The notes beneath the pieces are model-generated. The model saw only the letters and a program-made list of their open reading frames with translations. It had not been told where the DNA came from and made no database searches. This document shows, piece by piece, positions 16,171 through 25,679 of a stretch of DNA of 33,742 bases. Location: NCBI RefSeq assembly GCF_014698445.1, contig NZ_JACJSZ010000034.1, forward strand, positions 1-33,742, read 5' to 3'. This DNA comes from Microcystis elabens FACHB-917. Its GTDB lineage: Bacteria; Cyanobacteriota; Cyanobacteriia; PCC-6307; Cyanobiaceae. The position numbers and the translations under genes are program-made. Within the stretch, counting starts at the first letter, position 1. Each line of letters starts with the position of its first letter.

Positions 16171-16249
16171 GCCAGGAAGGGGCCGGGAGGTTCACGCTGC
16201 CACAGCCGCCGCGTTGGCGGCGGCAGGGCGATAGCGGAAACTGGATCCC

Positions 16250-17659
16250 ATGACAGCCACCGTTTCCGGCCCTCAGGCCGACCAGGCGCCATCGGCACGG
16301 CGCGGCAGCTACTGGATCACCACCTTCGGGTGCCAGATGAACAAGGCGGATTCCGAGCGGATGGCCGGCATCCTCGAAGCCATGGGTTACGCCCGCGGCA
16401 GCGACGAGCACAGCGCCGATCTGGTCCTCTACAACACCTGCACGATCCGGGACAACGCCGAGCAGAAGGTCTACAGCTACCTGGGACGCCAGGCCCAGCG
16501 CAAGCGGGCCAACCCCGGCCTCACGCTGGTGGTGGCGGGTTGCGTGGCCCAGCAGGAGGGGGAGTCGCTGCTGCGGCGGGTGCCGGAGCTGGATCTGGTG
16601 ATGGGCCCCCAGCACGCCAACCGGCTCGAGACCCTGCTCAGCCGGGTGGAGACCGGCCAGCAGGTGGTGGCCACCGACGAACACCACATCCTCGAGGACA
16701 TCACCACCGCCCGGCGGGACAGTGAGGTCTGCGCCTGGGTGAACGTGATCTACGGCTGCAACGAGCACTGCACATACTGCGTGGTGCCCTCCGTGCGCGG
16801 CCGCGAGCAGTCGCGTCTGCCCGAGGCGATCCGTCTGGAGATGGAGGGGCTGGCGGGGCGGGGTTACCGGGAAGTCACCCTGCTGGGCCAGAACATCGAC
16901 GCCTACGGCCGCGACCTGCCCGGCATCACCGCCGAGGGCCGGCGGGCCCATACCCTCACCGACCTGCTGCGGGAGGTGCACGATGTGCGGGGCCTCGAGC
17001 GCATCCGCTTCGCCACCAGCCACCCCCGCTACTTCACCGACCGGCTGATCGACGCCTGCGCCGACCTGCCCAAGGTGTGCGAGCACTTCCATATCCCCTT
17101 CCAGAGCGGTGACGACGACGTGCTGCGGGCCATGGCCCGGGGCTACACCGTGGAGCGCTACCGGCGGATCATCGAGCGCATCCGCCGGCGCCTTCCCGAT
17201 GCGGCCATCAGCGCCGACGTGATCGTGGCCTTCCCCGGCGAGACCGACGCCCAGTTCCGCCGCACCCTGGCGCTGATCGCATCGATCGGCTTCGACCAGG
17301 TCAACACCGCGGCCTACTCGCCGCGGCCGGGCACCCCCGCGGCCGACTGGCCCGACCAGTTGCCGGAGGCCGTGAAGGTGGAACGGCTGCAGGAGCTCAA
17401 CGCCCTGGTGGAGAGGGTGGCCGCGGAGCGCAGCTCCCGCTACCTGGGGCGGCGGGAGCAGGTGCTGGCCGAGGGGATCAATCCCCGCGACCCCAGCCAG
17501 CTGATGGGCCGCACCCGCACCAACCGCCTCACCTTCTTCCCCGCCGACCCCGGCGACGGCCGCCCCTTCGCCCCCGGGGACCTGGTCGACGTGGTGATCG
17601 AGACGGTGCGGCCGTTCAGCCTCAGTGGCCGGCCCCTGGGCCACGGCGGGGCTCGCTGA
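16250..17659 (+). CDS. miaB: tRNA-2-methylthio-N6-dimethylallyladenosine synthase
   Basis: A radical-SAM methylthiotransferase that adds the 2-methylthio group to i6A37 of tRNAs reading UNN codons. The N-terminal UPF0004 domain gives the three auxiliary-cluster cysteines ([36 protein letters not shown]). The radical-SAM cluster is [15 protein letters not shown]. The C-terminal TRAM domain runs from about residue 390 ([11 protein letters not shown] to [14 protein letters not shown]). 469 residues, normal length. ATG at 16250, following the divergent spacer. ddl starts 26 bases after the stop, so the two are probably cotranscribed. Confidence 0.96.
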   Translation: MTATVSGPQADQAPSARRGSYWITTFGCQMNKADSERMAGILEAMGYARGSDEHSADLVLYNTCTIRDNAEQKVYSYLGRQAQRKRANPGLTLVVAGCVAQQEGESLLRRVPELDLVMGPQHANRLETLLSRVETGQQVVATDEHHILEDITTARRDSEVCAWVNVIYGCNEHCTYCVVPSVRGREQSRLPEAIRLEMEGLAGRGYREVTLLGQNIDAYGRDLPGITAEGRRAHTLTDLLREVHDVRGLERIRFATSHPRYFTDRLIDACADLPKVCEHFHIPFQSGDDDVLRAMARGYTVERYRRIIERIRRRLPDAAISADVIVAFPGETDAQFRRTLALIASIGFDQVNTAAYSPRPGTPAADWPDQLPEAVKVERLQELNALVERVAAERSSRYLGRREQVLAEGINPRDPSQLMGRTRTNRLTFFPADPGDGRPFAPGDLVDVVIETVRPFSLSGRPLGHGGAR

Positions 17660-17685
17660 TACGTTTGGCCCTCTTTCCTGTGCCG

Positions 17686-18801
17686 ATGGCCCCCACCCCC
17701 ACCCGCGTCGGCCTGGTGTTCGGGGGAGCCTCCGGCGAACACGCCGTCTCGATCCTCTCGGCCCGCACCGTGCTGCGGGGACTGCGCAGCGGTGCCAATG
17801 CCGAGCGCTACCGGGTCAGCACCTTCTACATCGATCGCGGCGGCCGCTGGTGGCCCGACGCCGTGGCAGAGGCGGTGCTGGAACGGGGCGTGCCGGCCGA
17901 GCCCGGGGATCTGCCGGGCCCGGCGGAGCCGGGGGGCTTCCGGGGCTTCCCCGACGGCGCCCTGGAGATGGAGGTGTGGTTCCCGGTGCTGCATGGCCCC
18001 AACGGGGAGGACGGCACGATCCAGGGACTGTTCACCCTGATGGGGGTGCCCTATGTGGGCTCCGGGGTGCTGGGATCGGCCCTGGGCATGGACAAGCAGG
18101 CGATGAAGGCCGCCTTCGCCGCCGCCGGCCTGCCCCAGGTGCCCTACGCCTGCGTGGCGGCCCATGAGCTGACCGGCGACGACGGCGCTGCCGAGGCCCT
18201 GCTGGAGCGGCTGGAGAGCAGCCTCGGCTACCCCTGCTTCGTCAAGCCGGCCAACATGGGGTCTTCAGTGGGCATCAGCAAGGCCAGCGACCGTGCCGGC
18301 CTGCTGGCGGGCCTGGAGCTGGCCGCCGGCCTCGACCGGCGCCTGGTGGTGGAGCAGGGCGTGAAGGCTCGGGAGCTGGAATGCGCCGTGCTGCGGCGCC
18401 AGGGGGGCGCCGGCGACGGCCTCTGCGCCTCGGTGCTGGGCGAGATCCGCTTCGACGCCGACTGGTACGACTACAAGACCAAGTACAGCGAAGGCCAGAG
18501 CCACACCGTCATACCCGCGCCCGTGGACGCGGCGGTGAGCGAGCGGGCCCGGGCGATGGCGCTGGCCGCCTGCCGGGCGGTGGATGCCGGAGGGCTGGCC
18601 CGGGTTGACTTCTTCTACGACGAAAGCTCCGGCAGCCTCTGGCTGAACGAGATCAACACCCTGCCGGGCTTCACCAGCCAGAGCATGTACCCGATGCTGT
18701 GGGAGGCCAGTGGATGTCCGCTCCCCGACCTGGTGCACCAATTGTTGCTGGGCGCGGGAGGATCGAAGCCTCGGATGAACGTGGAAGGAACGGCGCCATG
18801 A
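17686..18801 (+). CDS. ddl: D-alanine--D-alanine ligase
   Basis: An ATP-grasp enzyme that joins two D-Ala for the peptidoglycan stem peptide. Motifs: [17 protein letters not shown] at the N-terminus, [50 protein letters not shown] (the glycine-rich ATP loop), and the metal site [16 protein letters not shown] near the C-terminus. The Ser and Tyr of the last motif are retained. ATG 17686 gives 371 residues; a GTG two codons upstream is an alternative. The stop overlaps the next gene's start as ATGA (18798-18801). Confidence 0.96.
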   Translation: MAPTPTRVGLVFGGASGEHAVSILSARTVLRGLRSGANAERYRVSTFYIDRGGRWWPDAVAEAVLERGVPAEPGDLPGPAEPGGFRGFPDGALEMEVWFPVLHGPNGEDGTIQGLFTLMGVPYVGSGVLGSALGMDKQAMKAAFAAAGLPQVPYACVAAHELTGDDGAAEALLERLESSLGYPCFVKPANMGSSVGISKASDRAGLLAGLELAAGLDRRLVVEQGVKARELECAVLRRQGGAGDGLCASVLGEIRFDADWYDYKTKYSEGQSHTVIPAPVDAAVSERARAMALAACRAVDAGGLARVDFFYDESSGSLWLNEINTLPGFTSQSMYPMLWEASGCPLPDLVHQLLLGAGGSKPRMNVEGTAP

Positions 18802-19208
18802 TCCATGGCTTGCTCTGGCTGCCCCTGCTGGGCGCCTTCGTGCTCCTTGTGGCCCTCGGCTGGCTCGAGCGGCGTCGCCAGCAGCTGTTCCGAGACTGGG
18901 CCAGCGGCGCCGAGCTGGCGAAGCTGGACGGCTGCGGAGCCGCCCGCCTCGTCAACGGGGAACTGAGCTGGAGCCGGTTCGTGGCCGGCAGCTTCCAGCC
19001 GGTGGGGTGCTTCAGCATCAAGCAGCTGGAAATGGTCGAGCTGCTTTCCCTCAGTTCCGGGGAGGCCCCCCTGACAGAGGAGAGCGAGGGGGCCTGCCGG
19101 CTGCGGCTGGTGGGGGGCGGACGGCAGGAGGAGCTTCCCTTTTCGGATGCCCGCCGGGCCCGCAGCTGGATGGATGAACTCATGGCCCGCTCCCGCTGCG
19201 AGCTGTGA
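18798..19208 (+). CDS. Small membrane-anchored protein between ddl and ftsQ
   Basis: The 136-residue protein begins with a single hydrophobic helix ([19 protein letters not shown]), then a basic stretch [11 protein letters not shown] and a soluble C-terminal domain with a central Glu-rich segment. No domain I can name. It is locked between ddl and ftsQ: ATGA overlap on the left (18798-18801) and GTGA overlap on the right (19205-19208). From memory a small protein of this kind sits at the same place in related Synechococcus, so it is likely a genuine gene of the wall/division operon. Function unknown; a role near the divisome is inference from position alone. Confidence 0.82.
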   Translation: MIHGLLWLPLLGAFVLLVALGWLERRRQQLFRDWASGAELAKLDGCGAARLVNGELSWSRFVAGSFQPVGCFSIKQLEMVELLSLSSGEAPLTEESEGACRLRLVGGGRQEELPFSDARRARSWMDELMARSRCEL

Positions 19209-20086
19209 GGCCGGTCCGCCCGTCGCAGGGAGCGCCCCCATCGCCGGGAGCGCCATTGCCGCCCGGGGTCCTGCGCCGCAAGGAACTGCGCCGTCAGCGC
19301 CGCAGCGAGCGGCTGCGCCAGCTGTGGCGGATCCTGGTCTTGAGCGGCCTGTCGGTCGGGCTGGGCTACGTGCTGCTGCGGCAGGGCTGGACCCTGCGGG
19401 AACCGGCCCAGGTGGAGGTGATCGGCAGCGCCGTGGTCAGCCGTGACCAGGTGATCGCGGCGGCGGGCCTGCGCTTTCCCCAGCCCCTGATGGGCCTGCA
19501 GCCCCGCCTGGTGGCCAGCGAACTGATGGGGGCCCTGCCGGTGGAGCAGGTGAAGGTGAGCCGACTGATGCTGCCGCCGCGGCTGCGGGTGGAGCTGAAG
19601 GACAGGGAGGCGGTGGCCAGGGCTGTGCGCCGCACCGACCGGGGCCCGGAGATGGGCTTCGTCGACGGCCTGGGCAACTGGATCAGCATCCGCCAGCACG
19701 TGGGCATCCGCAGCCAGGGGGACCTAAGTCTGGTGGTGGTCGGCTGGAATGCCCGCCACCGGGCGGTGCTGGCCCAGGTGCTGAAGGAACGGGAGTTCCT
19801 GGGCCCCGGCCTGCAGGAGATCCGCTTCGAGCCGGACGGCAGCCTGTGGCTGAGCACCACCCAGCTGGGCCGGGTGCGGCTGGGCCCCCCGGACGGCCGG
19901 CTGTCCCGACGGCTTGAGGTGGTCGCCCACCTCAGCCGGACCCTGCCGCCCACCGTCCGGGGCGCCAGGCCCCAGCTGATCGACCTGACCGATCCGGAGC
20001 AGCCGGAGCTGAGCCTGGGCGCCCGGGGGGCCGGCGGTGCGCCGACCCGTCCCCCTGCCGCCGGCACAGGCACAGGCACCCAGTGA
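19205..20086 (+). CDS. ftsQ: Cell division protein FtsQ
   Basis: FtsQ is a bitopic membrane protein that links early and late divisome components. The basic cytoplasmic tail (RRKELRRQRRSERLRQ) is followed by one transmembrane helix (ILVLSGLSVGLGYVLL, about residues 43-58), then the POTRA domain (QVEVIGSAVVSRDQVIAAAGL, about 73-140) and the beta domain. The sequence ends with a low-complexity Pro/Gly/Thr tail (PPAAGTGTGTQ). 293 residues. The GTG start overlaps the previous stop as GTGA. A gap of 237 bases before the chosen ftsZ start suggests ftsZ has its own promoter. Confidence 0.9.
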   Translation: MRPVRPSQGAPPSPGAPLPPGVLRRKELRRQRRSERLRQLWRILVLSGLSVGLGYVLLRQGWTLREPAQVEVIGSAVVSRDQVIAAAGLRFPQPLMGLQPRLVASELMGALPVEQVKVSRLMLPPRLRVELKDREAVARAVRRTDRGPEMGFVDGLGNWISIRQHVGIRSQGDLSLVVVGWNARHRAVLAQVLKEREFLGPGLQEIRFEPDGSLWLSTTQLGRVRLGPPDGRLSRRLEVVAHLSRTLPPTVRGARPQLIDLTDPEQPELSLGARGAGGAPTRPPAAGTGTGTQ

Positions 20087-20309
20087 GGCCCGCGCCGGAC
20101 CGTCACGGTGGCCTGGGGGTGTCCGGCGACCACCAGACAATCCTCACAGGCCGTTGCGCCCTGCTGAGATTCGGTCCAATGTGATCTATCGGCAACTCTG
20201 GCTGAGCTGGCCACCGACATAATGCAGCCGCAGATCAACGGCCACACTCACCCTCCCGCGATGTCGCGCGATCAGGACCGCCCTTACCACGTCGATCTTC
20301 CGTCCCCGC

Positions 20310-20314
20310 AGGAG
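20310..20314 (+). promoter_or_regulatory. Ribosome binding site supporting the ftsZ start
   Basis: AGGAG nine bases before the ATG at 20324, in a sequence otherwise poor in purine runs. The in-frame ATGs at 20222 and 20261 have no comparable site. Confidence 0.6.
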
Positions 20315-20323
20315 CCCCACGCG

Positions 20324-21412
20324 ATGAGCCAGATCTCGCCCAGCAGCAACGGGATCGTCCCGAGCCAGTCGGCCCGGATCGAGGTGATCGGCGTGGGGGG
20401 AGGCGGCAGCAACGCGGTCAACCGGATGATCGCCACCGACCTCAACGGGGTGGGCTACCGGGTGCTCAACACCGACGCCCAGGCCCTGCTGCAGTCGTCG
20501 GCGGGACAGCGCATCCAGCTGGGCCAGAAGCTCACGCGGGGCCTGGGGGCCGGCGGCAACCCGGTGATCGGCCAGAAGGCGGCGGAGGAATCCCGGGCCG
20601 ACCTGCAGCAGTCCCTGGAAGGCGCCGACCTCGTCTTCATCGCCGCCGGCATGGGCGGCGGCACCGGCACCGGCGCGGCGCCGATCGTGGCCGAGGTGGC
20701 CAAGGAGTGCGGCGCCCTCACCGTGGGCATCGTCACCAAACCCTTCGGCTTCGAGGGGCGCAAGCGGCTGCGCCAGGCGGAGGAGGGCATTTCCCGCCTG
20801 GCCGAGCATGTCGACACGCTGATCATCATCCCCAACGACCGCCTGCGGGATGCGATCGCCGGCGCACCGCTGCAGGAGGCCTTCCGCGCCGCCGACGACG
20901 TGCTCCGCATGGGCGTGAAGGGCATCACCGACATCATCACCAGGCCTGGCCTGGTGAACGTCGACTTCGCCGACATCCGCTCGGTGATGGCCGACGCCGG
21001 CACCGCCCTGCTGGGCATCGGCGTGGGCTCAGGGCGTTCCCGCGCCATCGAGGCGGCCCAGGCCGCCATGAGCAGCCCGCTGCTGGAGTCGGCCCGCATC
21101 GACGGCGCCAACGGCTGCGTCATCAACATCAGTGGCGGCAAGGACATGACCCTGGAGGACATGACCACCGCCTCGGAGGTGATCTACGACGTGGTCGATC
21201 CCGACGCCAACATCATCGTGGGCGCGGTGGTGGACGAATCGCTCGAGGGGGAGATCCACGTCACGGTGATCGCCACCGGCTTCCAGAGCGGCGGCCATTA
21301 CCGGCCCGAGCGTCCCGCCGCCAGCTTCGCCGACACGCTCACCCATACGCCGGAAGAGCGGGGGGCCATGATCCCGCCGTTCCTGATCAACCGCCAGAGC
21401 CGGGTCGACTGA
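20324..21412 (+). CDS. ftsZ: Cell division GTPase FtsZ
   Basis: FtsZ polymerises into the cytokinetic ring. Present are the nucleotide-binding start [15 protein letters not shown], the tubulin signature [12 protein letters not shown], the T7/synergy region [11 protein letters not shown] and the C-terminal tail ending [13 protein letters not shown], which should bind partner proteins. From the ATG at 20324 ([10 protein letters not shown]) the length is 362 residues, and this start has the only clear ribosome site. Starts at 20222 and 20261 would add 34 and 21 residues of proline- and charge-rich sequence. In the 237-base gap before it I see no firm promoter or terminator. The SRP RNA follows on the other strand. 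Confidence 0.96.
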   Translation: MSQISPSSNGIVPSQSARIEVIGVGGGGSNAVNRMIATDLNGVGYRVLNTDAQALLQSSAGQRIQLGQKLTRGLGAGGNPVIGQKAAEESRADLQQSLEGADLVFIAAGMGGGTGTGAAPIVAEVAKECGALTVGIVTKPFGFEGRKRLRQAEEGISRLAEHVDTLIIIPNDRLRDAIAGAPLQEAFRAADDVLRMGVKGITDIITRPGLVNVDFADIRSVMADAGTALLGIGVGSGRSRAIEAAQAAMSSPLLESARIDGANGCVINISGGKDMTLEDMTTASEVIYDVVDPDANIIVGAVVDESLEGEIHVTVIATGFQSGGHYRPERPAASFADTLTHTPEERGAMIPPFLINRQSRVD

Positions 21413-21471
21413 CCCGGCGACCCCGCAGCGCCGACGGGGGAGGCCGGCCGAACGACCGGCCTGAAGTGGGT

Positions 21472-21565
21472 GACCCGGAATCCACGCCTGCCCTGAGCAT
21501 CCCGTGTGGCTGCTCCCTTCCGGTCCTGACCAGGTTTGGGCGTCAGAGCCGCGTGGGTCCGAGTC
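21472..21565 (-). ncRNA. ffs: Signal recognition particle RNA (4.5S-like)
   Basis: On the minus strand the universal SRP domain is intact: GGTCAGGACCGGAAGG (with the GGAA tetraloop) followed by AGCAGCC. The flanks pair to extend the hairpin, GACTCGGA-CCCACGC at 21551-21565 with GCGTGGATTCCGGGTC at 21472-21487. This gives one long rod of about 94 nucleotides of the short bacterial type without an Alu domain. The RNA scaffolds Ffh for membrane targeting. The ends are estimated from pairing. It lies between ftsZ and panB, antisense to both. Confidence 0.88.
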
Positions 21566-21603
21566 GGGGGGATGCTAGCAATGCCCCCTGCGAACCCCGT
21601 GCC

Positions 21604-22452
21604 GTGCCCCTGCGACCCGCTGATCTGACACGGCGCAAGCAGGCGGGCCTGCCGATCACCGTGCTCACCGCCTGGGACGCCCTCTCCGCCGCCGTGGTGG
21701 CCGGCGCCGGGGTGGATGCGGTGCTGGTGGGCGACTCCCTGGCGATGGTGGTGCTGGGCCACGCCACCACCCTGCCGGTGACCCTCGAGGAAATGCTCCA
21801 CCACTGCCGCGCCGCCGGCCGGGGGCTGGCGGCGGCGGCACCCCAGGATCCGCCGCTGCTGATCTGCGATCTCCCCTTTCTCAGCTACCAGTGCGGCGCC
21901 GACGCGGCCGTGGCGGCGGCGGGACGGGTGCTGAAGGAGACCCCCGCCGTGGCGGTCAAGCTGGAGGGCGCCGAACCCGAGACCCTGGAGGTGATCGACC
22001 GGATGGTGCGCAGCGGCATTCCGGTGATGGGACACCTGGGGCTGACGCCCCAGTCGGTGCATCAGCTGGGCTACCGCCGCCAGGCCAACGATCCGGTCAG
22101 CCAGGAGCGGCTGCGGCGGCGGGCCCGGGCCCTGCAGGAGGCCGGCTGCTTCGCCCTGGTCCTCGAGCACGTGCCGGCGGAGCTGGCCGCGGAGCTCAGC
22201 GCCGCCCTGGCGGTGCCGGTGATCGGCATCGGCGCCGGCGATGGCTGCGACGGCCAGGTGCGGGTGACGGCCGACCTGCTGGGGCTCACGACCCGCCAGC
22301 CCCCCTTCAGCCCGCCCCTGATGCAGGGCCGGGCCCTGGCGGTGGAGGTTCTGGGCCGCTGGGTCAGGGAGCAGGGACCGGTCGCCCCAGGGGCGCGGGC
22401 CGTTCCAGCTCCTGCCACCAGGCCAGCATCTCCCGCAGCACCCCATTGCTGA
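21604..22452 (+). CDS. panB: 3-methyl-2-oxobutanoate hydroxymethyltransferase
   Basis: PanB makes ketopantoate in pantothenate and coenzyme A synthesis. The barrel motifs are [19 protein letters not shown] (Mg-binding Asp), [32 protein letters not shown] and [14 protein letters not shown]. The GTG at 21604 gives 282 residues ([15 protein letters not shown] start) and no closer start exists. Normal PanB sequence ends near [10 protein letters not shown] (about residue 257). The last 23 residues are a Pro/Ala/Arg tail read from DNA that also encodes the end of hemW on the other strand, an 89-base tail-to-tail overlap. Confidence 0.94.
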   Translation: MPLRPADLTRRKQAGLPITVLTAWDALSAAVVAGAGVDAVLVGDSLAMVVLGHATTLPVTLEEMLHHCRAAGRGLAAAAPQDPPLLICDLPFLSYQCGADAAVAAAGRVLKETPAVAVKLEGAEPETLEVIDRMVRSGIPVMGHLGLTPQSVHQLGYRRQANDPVSQERLRRRARALQEAGCFALVLEHVPAELAAELSAALAVPVIGIGAGDGCDGQVRVTADLLGLTTRQPPFSPPLMQGRALAVEVLGRWVREQGPVAPGARAVPAPATRPASPAAPHC

Positions 22453-23602
22453 GGGCCAGTCCCTGCGGATCCGCCAGGCGCCAGCGGGGCCCCTCGACGC
22501 GCAGCAGGCCGCGCCGCTCGTAATCCCCGAGCCGCCGCCGCAGCCCCTCCAGCAGGGATGGCGCCAGGCTCTCCTGGCGCGCCAGCCGCTCCAGGTTCAC
22601 CCCCTCCCGGCGGCGCAGGCCCACCATCAGGCGCTCGTCGAAGGGCATCCCCTCCCCCTCGGCCTCCCCGATCGCCGCATCGGGCCCCTCCAGCCCGTCG
22701 GCCCGCGCCGACAGCAGCTCCGCGTAGCCAGCCCGGGTGCGGGGGTGGGCCCGGCGGCGGCCGCGGGGGGCACCGGTGGCGCCCATGCCGAACCCCCACC
22801 AGCCGGCGCCGCTCCAGTAGACGCGGTTGTGGCGCGACGCGTGGCCGGGCAGGGCGTAGTTGGACACCTCGTAGTGGCCGTAGCCGGCGGCGGTGAGGCG
22901 GCTCCAGGTCAGGTCCATCAGGTCGGCGGCCAGATCCTCCGGCGGCAGGTCCAGCGCCCCCAGCGCCAGGCGCCGTTCGTAGACCGTGCCCGGCTCGATG
23001 CTCAGGTCGTAGACCGACAGATGGGGGGGGTCCAGGGCGATGGCCTCCGCCAGCTGGCCGTCCCAGTGGGCAAGGCCCTGGCGTGGCACCCCCTGGATCA
23101 GGTCCAGGCTCCAGCTGGCCAGGTCGCCCCGGCGCCGGGCCCGCCCTAGCCAGCCGGCCGCCTCCCGCAGGTCGGCGCCCCGGTGGCGCCGGCCCAGGTC
23201 CGCCAGGACCCGATCGTCGAAGCTCTGCCCCCCCAGGCTGACCCGGTTGATGCCGGCAGCGAGGTAGTCCGCCAGGCGGGCCTGATCGAAGCTGGCCGGA
23301 TCCAGTTCCAGGGTCAGCTCCGCCCCCGGCGCCAGGCCGTAGCGGCCCTCCAGGGCCGACAGGATGCCGGCCACCTGGGCGCCGGTCAGCATCGAGGGGG
23401 TGCCGCCACCGAGGTAGACGGTGGCCAGGGGTGGGCCGGGCGGGGCGCCGGCAATCTCCCGCCGCAGCAGGGTGAGATAGGCGGCGATGGAGCCGGAGGA
23501 GGCCCCGTCGGCCCGGTCCCCCAGGGGCACTACCGGGAAATCGCAGTAGAAACAGCGCCGGTGGCAGAAGGGAATGTGGACGTAGGCGGATCGGGGATCC
23601 AT
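22364..23602 (-). CDS. hemW: Radical-SAM heme chaperone HemW (HemN-like)
   Basis: The 412-residue protein has the oxygen-independent coproporphyrinogen oxidase-like architecture. [18 protein letters not shown] carries the CxxxCxxC iron-sulfur motif, followed by [47 protein letters not shown] and [17 protein letters not shown], then a C-terminal winged-helix-like region. The single-Cys spacing (CHRRCFYC, without the fourth Cys of true HemN) favours HemW, which inserts heme, over the oxidase. I prefer the ATG at 23602 ([13 protein letters not shown]); an in-frame start at 23647 adds 15 residues. It is divergent from the PIN-TRAM gene and overlaps panB at its 3' end. Confidence 0.88.
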   Translation of the reverse strand: MDPRSAYVHIPFCHRRCFYCDFPVVPLGDRADGASSGSIAAYLTLLRREIAGAPPGPPLATVYLGGGTPSMLTGAQVAGILSALEGRYGLAPGAELTLELDPASFDQARLADYLAAGINRVSLGGQSFDDRVLADLGRRHRGADLREAAGWLGRARRRGDLASWSLDLIQGVPRQGLAHWDGQLAEAIALDPPHLSVYDLSIEPGTVYERRLALGALDLPPEDLAADLMDLTWSRLTAAGYGHYEVSNYALPGHASRHNRVYWSGAGWWGFGMGATGAPRGRRRAHPRTRAGYAELLSARADGLEGPDAAIGEAEGEGMPFDERLMVGLRRREGVNLERLARQESLAPSLLEGLRRRLGDYERRGLLRVEGPRWRLADPQGLALSNGVLREMLAWWQELERPAPLGRPVPAP

Positions 23603-23695
23603 CACGGGCGGTAATCCCTGGGGCCCAAACCTCGGAAGATCGGCCAAGCTGCTCTCCAGACCTGCCGGGCGGCCGAGGCGTCGGGACTTCTAAGC

Positions 23696-24859
23696 ATGGT
23701 GGACACCCTCATCTTGCTGCTGTTCCTGATCTCAGGGGCTGCCACCGGCTGGCTGGGGGTTGACCTGCTGCCGGAACAGCTGCTGCTGGAGGTCACCAAC
23801 CTGGAGGGTCTGCGCACGGTGCTGGCTGGCTTCGGCGCCTTCTTCGGACTGATCGCCGGCATCTTCTTCCAGCAGTTGCGCCGGCGCCTGATGGCCCAGG
23901 TGCGCAGCATGCCCACCGACCTGCTGATCAGCCGGGCGGTGGGGCTGATCCTGGGGCTGCTGGTGGCCAACCTGCTGCTGGCGCCGATCCTGCTGCTGCC
24001 CCTGCCCTGGGAGGTGGTGCTGGTGAAGCCGCTGGCGGCGGTGCTCAGCAACGTCTTCTTCGGGGTGCTGGGCTACAACCTGGCTGAGGTGCACGGCCGC
24101 ACCCTGCTGCGGCTGTTCAACCCGGCCAGCACCGAGGCCCTGCTGGTGGCCGACGGGGTGCTGCTGCCCGCCAGCGCCAAGATCCTCGACACCAGCGTGA
24201 TCATCGACGGCCGCATCCGGGGCCTGCTGGCCTCCGGGCTCCTGGAGGGCCAGGTGATCGTCGCCCAGGCCGTGATCGACGAACTCCAGTCGCTGGCCGA
24301 CTCCTCCAACGGAGAGAAGCGGGCCAAGGGACGGCGAGGCCTGAAGCTGCTCACCGAACTGCGGGAGAACTACGGCCGCCGGCTCGTGGTCAACAGCACC
24401 CGCTACAGCGGCAACGGCGCCGACGACAAGCTGCTCAAGCTCACCGCCGACACCGGCGGCACCCTGCTCACCGCCGACTTCAACCTGGCCCAGGTGGCCC
24501 AGGTGCAGGAGCTGCGGGTGCTGAACCTCAGCGAACTGGTCATCGCCCTGCGGCCCGAGGTGCAGCCCGGCGACGGGCTTCAGCTCAAGATCGTGCGCGA
24601 GGGCAAGGAGGCCGATCAGGGCGTGGGCTATCTGGAGGACGGCACCATGGTGGTGGTGGAGGACGCCCGGCGCCGCATCGGCGAACGGCTGCCCGTCACC
24701 GTCACCGGCGCCCTGCAGACCCCCACGGGCCGCATGGTGTTCGCCCGCTGCGACCGCAGCCCAGACCGCAGCCCCGAGCGGGGCAACGGGCGGGGCCTCG
24801 ACAAGCAGGGCGGGAAACCCGTCGCCGTGCGGGAGCACCAGCCTCCTGGCCCCGGCTAG
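23696..24859 (+). CDS. Membrane-anchored PIN-TRAM domain protein (YacL-like)
   Basis: The 387-residue protein has three or four hydrophobic helices in the first 135 residues (LILLLFLISGAATGWLGV, VLAGFGAFFGLIAGIFF, GLILGLLVANLLLAPILLLP), then a PIN nuclease fold with the acidic residues in ILDTSVIIDGR, AVIDELQSLAD, DDKLLKL and LLTADFNLA. A TRAM domain follows at about residues 295-355 (VQPGDGLQLKIV to TPTGRMVFAR), and a charged tail closes it. This is the arrangement of Bacillus YacL and its cyanobacterial relatives, a membrane-tethered RNase candidate. The RNA target is unknown. clpR follows after 31 bases. Confidence 0.88.
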   Translation: MVDTLILLLFLISGAATGWLGVDLLPEQLLLEVTNLEGLRTVLAGFGAFFGLIAGIFFQQLRRRLMAQVRSMPTDLLISRAVGLILGLLVANLLLAPILLLPLPWEVVLVKPLAAVLSNVFFGVLGYNLAEVHGRTLLRLFNPASTEALLVADGVLLPASAKILDTSVIIDGRIRGLLASGLLEGQVIVAQAVIDELQSLADSSNGEKRAKGRRGLKLLTELRENYGRRLVVNSTRYSGNGADDKLLKLTADTGGTLLTADFNLAQVAQVQELRVLNLSELVIALRPEVQPGDGLQLKIVREGKEADQGVGYLEDGTMVVVEDARRRIGERLPVTVTGALQTPTGRMVFARCDRSPDRSPERGNGRGLDKQGGKPVAVREHQPPGPG

Positions 24860-24890
24860 GCTCCTGCCTCACGACTGCTGGTGAGCGCGG

Positions 24891-25562
24891 ATGACGGTGT
24901 CGGCCCCCTACTACGGCGATTCCGCGGTGATGCGCACGCCGCCGCCTGACCTGCCGAGCCTGCTGCTCAAGGAGCGGATCGTCTACCTGGGGCTGCCCCT
25001 GTTCTCCGACGACGACGCCAAGCGTCAGATGGGGATCGACGTCACGGAGCTGATCATCGCCCAGCTGCTCTATCTGGAGTTCGACAACCCGGAGAAGCCG
25101 ATCTTCTTCTACATCAACTCCACCGGCACCAGCTGGTACTCCGGCGACGCGATCGGTTTCGAGACTGAAGCCTTCGCCATCTGCGACACCCTCCGCTATG
25201 TCAAGCCGCCCGTGCACACCATCTGCATCGGCCAGGCCATGGGCACCGCCGCCATGATCCTCTCGGCGGGCACCAAGGGCCAGCGGGCCGCCCTGCCCCA
25301 CGCCTCGATCGTGCTGCACCAGCCCCGCTCCGGTGCCCGCGGCCAGGCCAGCGACATCCAGTTCCGGGCGAAGGAAGTGCTGCACAACAAGCACAGCATG
25401 CTGGAGATCCTCTCGGAGAACACTGGCAAGAGCATCGAGCAGCTTACGCGCGACTCCGACCGCATGACTTACCTCACCGCCGAGGAGGCCAAGGCCTACG
25501 GACTGATCGACCGTGTGCTGACCAGCCGCAAGGAGCTGCCCACGGCCGCACCAGTGGCGTGA
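24891..25562 (+). CDS. clpR: ClpR, catalytically inactive ClpP paralogue
   Basis: ClpR joins ClpP in a mixed heptameric ring of the cyanobacterial Clp protease. The 223 residues are plainly ClpP-like (PIFFYINSTGTSWYSGDAIG, AGTKGQRAALPHASIVLHQP, LTAEEAKAYGLIDRV). Aligned with the neighbouring ClpP, the catalytic Ser position of GLAASMGAF is Gly in GQAMGTAAM, and the catalytic Asp of DRDYF is replaced in DRMTY, while the His of LHQP is kept. Loss of two of the three triad residues identifies ClpR rather than an active protease. It is 117 bases ahead of clpP and probably cotranscribed, as in other cyanobacteria. Confidence 0.94.
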   Translation: MTVSAPYYGDSAVMRTPPPDLPSLLLKERIVYLGLPLFSDDDAKRQMGIDVTELIIAQLLYLEFDNPEKPIFFYINSTGTSWYSGDAIGFETEAFAICDTLRYVKPPVHTICIGQAMGTAAMILSAGTKGQRAALPHASIVLHQPRSGARGQASDIQFRAKEVLHNKHSMLEILSENTGKSIEQLTRDSDRMTYLTAEEAKAYGLIDRVLTSRKELPTAAPVA

Positions 25563-25679
25563 CGCACCGGCAGGGGTGATCCCCGCCGCGGGCCCTGCCC
25601 GACCCGCCCCCACAACCGGCCTCCGGCCACCCCTCCCCACCACTTCCTCTCTCCTGCTCCGAAAGGGAGCCTTCCCGCC

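Noticed and set aside
16171-16249. GCCGCC/GGCGGC inverted repeat between the epimerase and miaB as an operator
   Set aside because: The repeat is built only of G and C in a very GC-rich region and is expected by chance; no promoter boxes are near it.
21442-21461. GGCCGG...CCGGCC hairpin as a terminator between ftsZ and ffs
   Set aside because: There is no T-run on either strand and the loop is eight bases. It could still be a processing or weak signal, but I cannot support it.
20707-21603. Long frame running from inside ftsZ into panB
   Set aside because: The first part is the out-of-frame shadow of ftsZ. Only the part from 21604 matches PanB.
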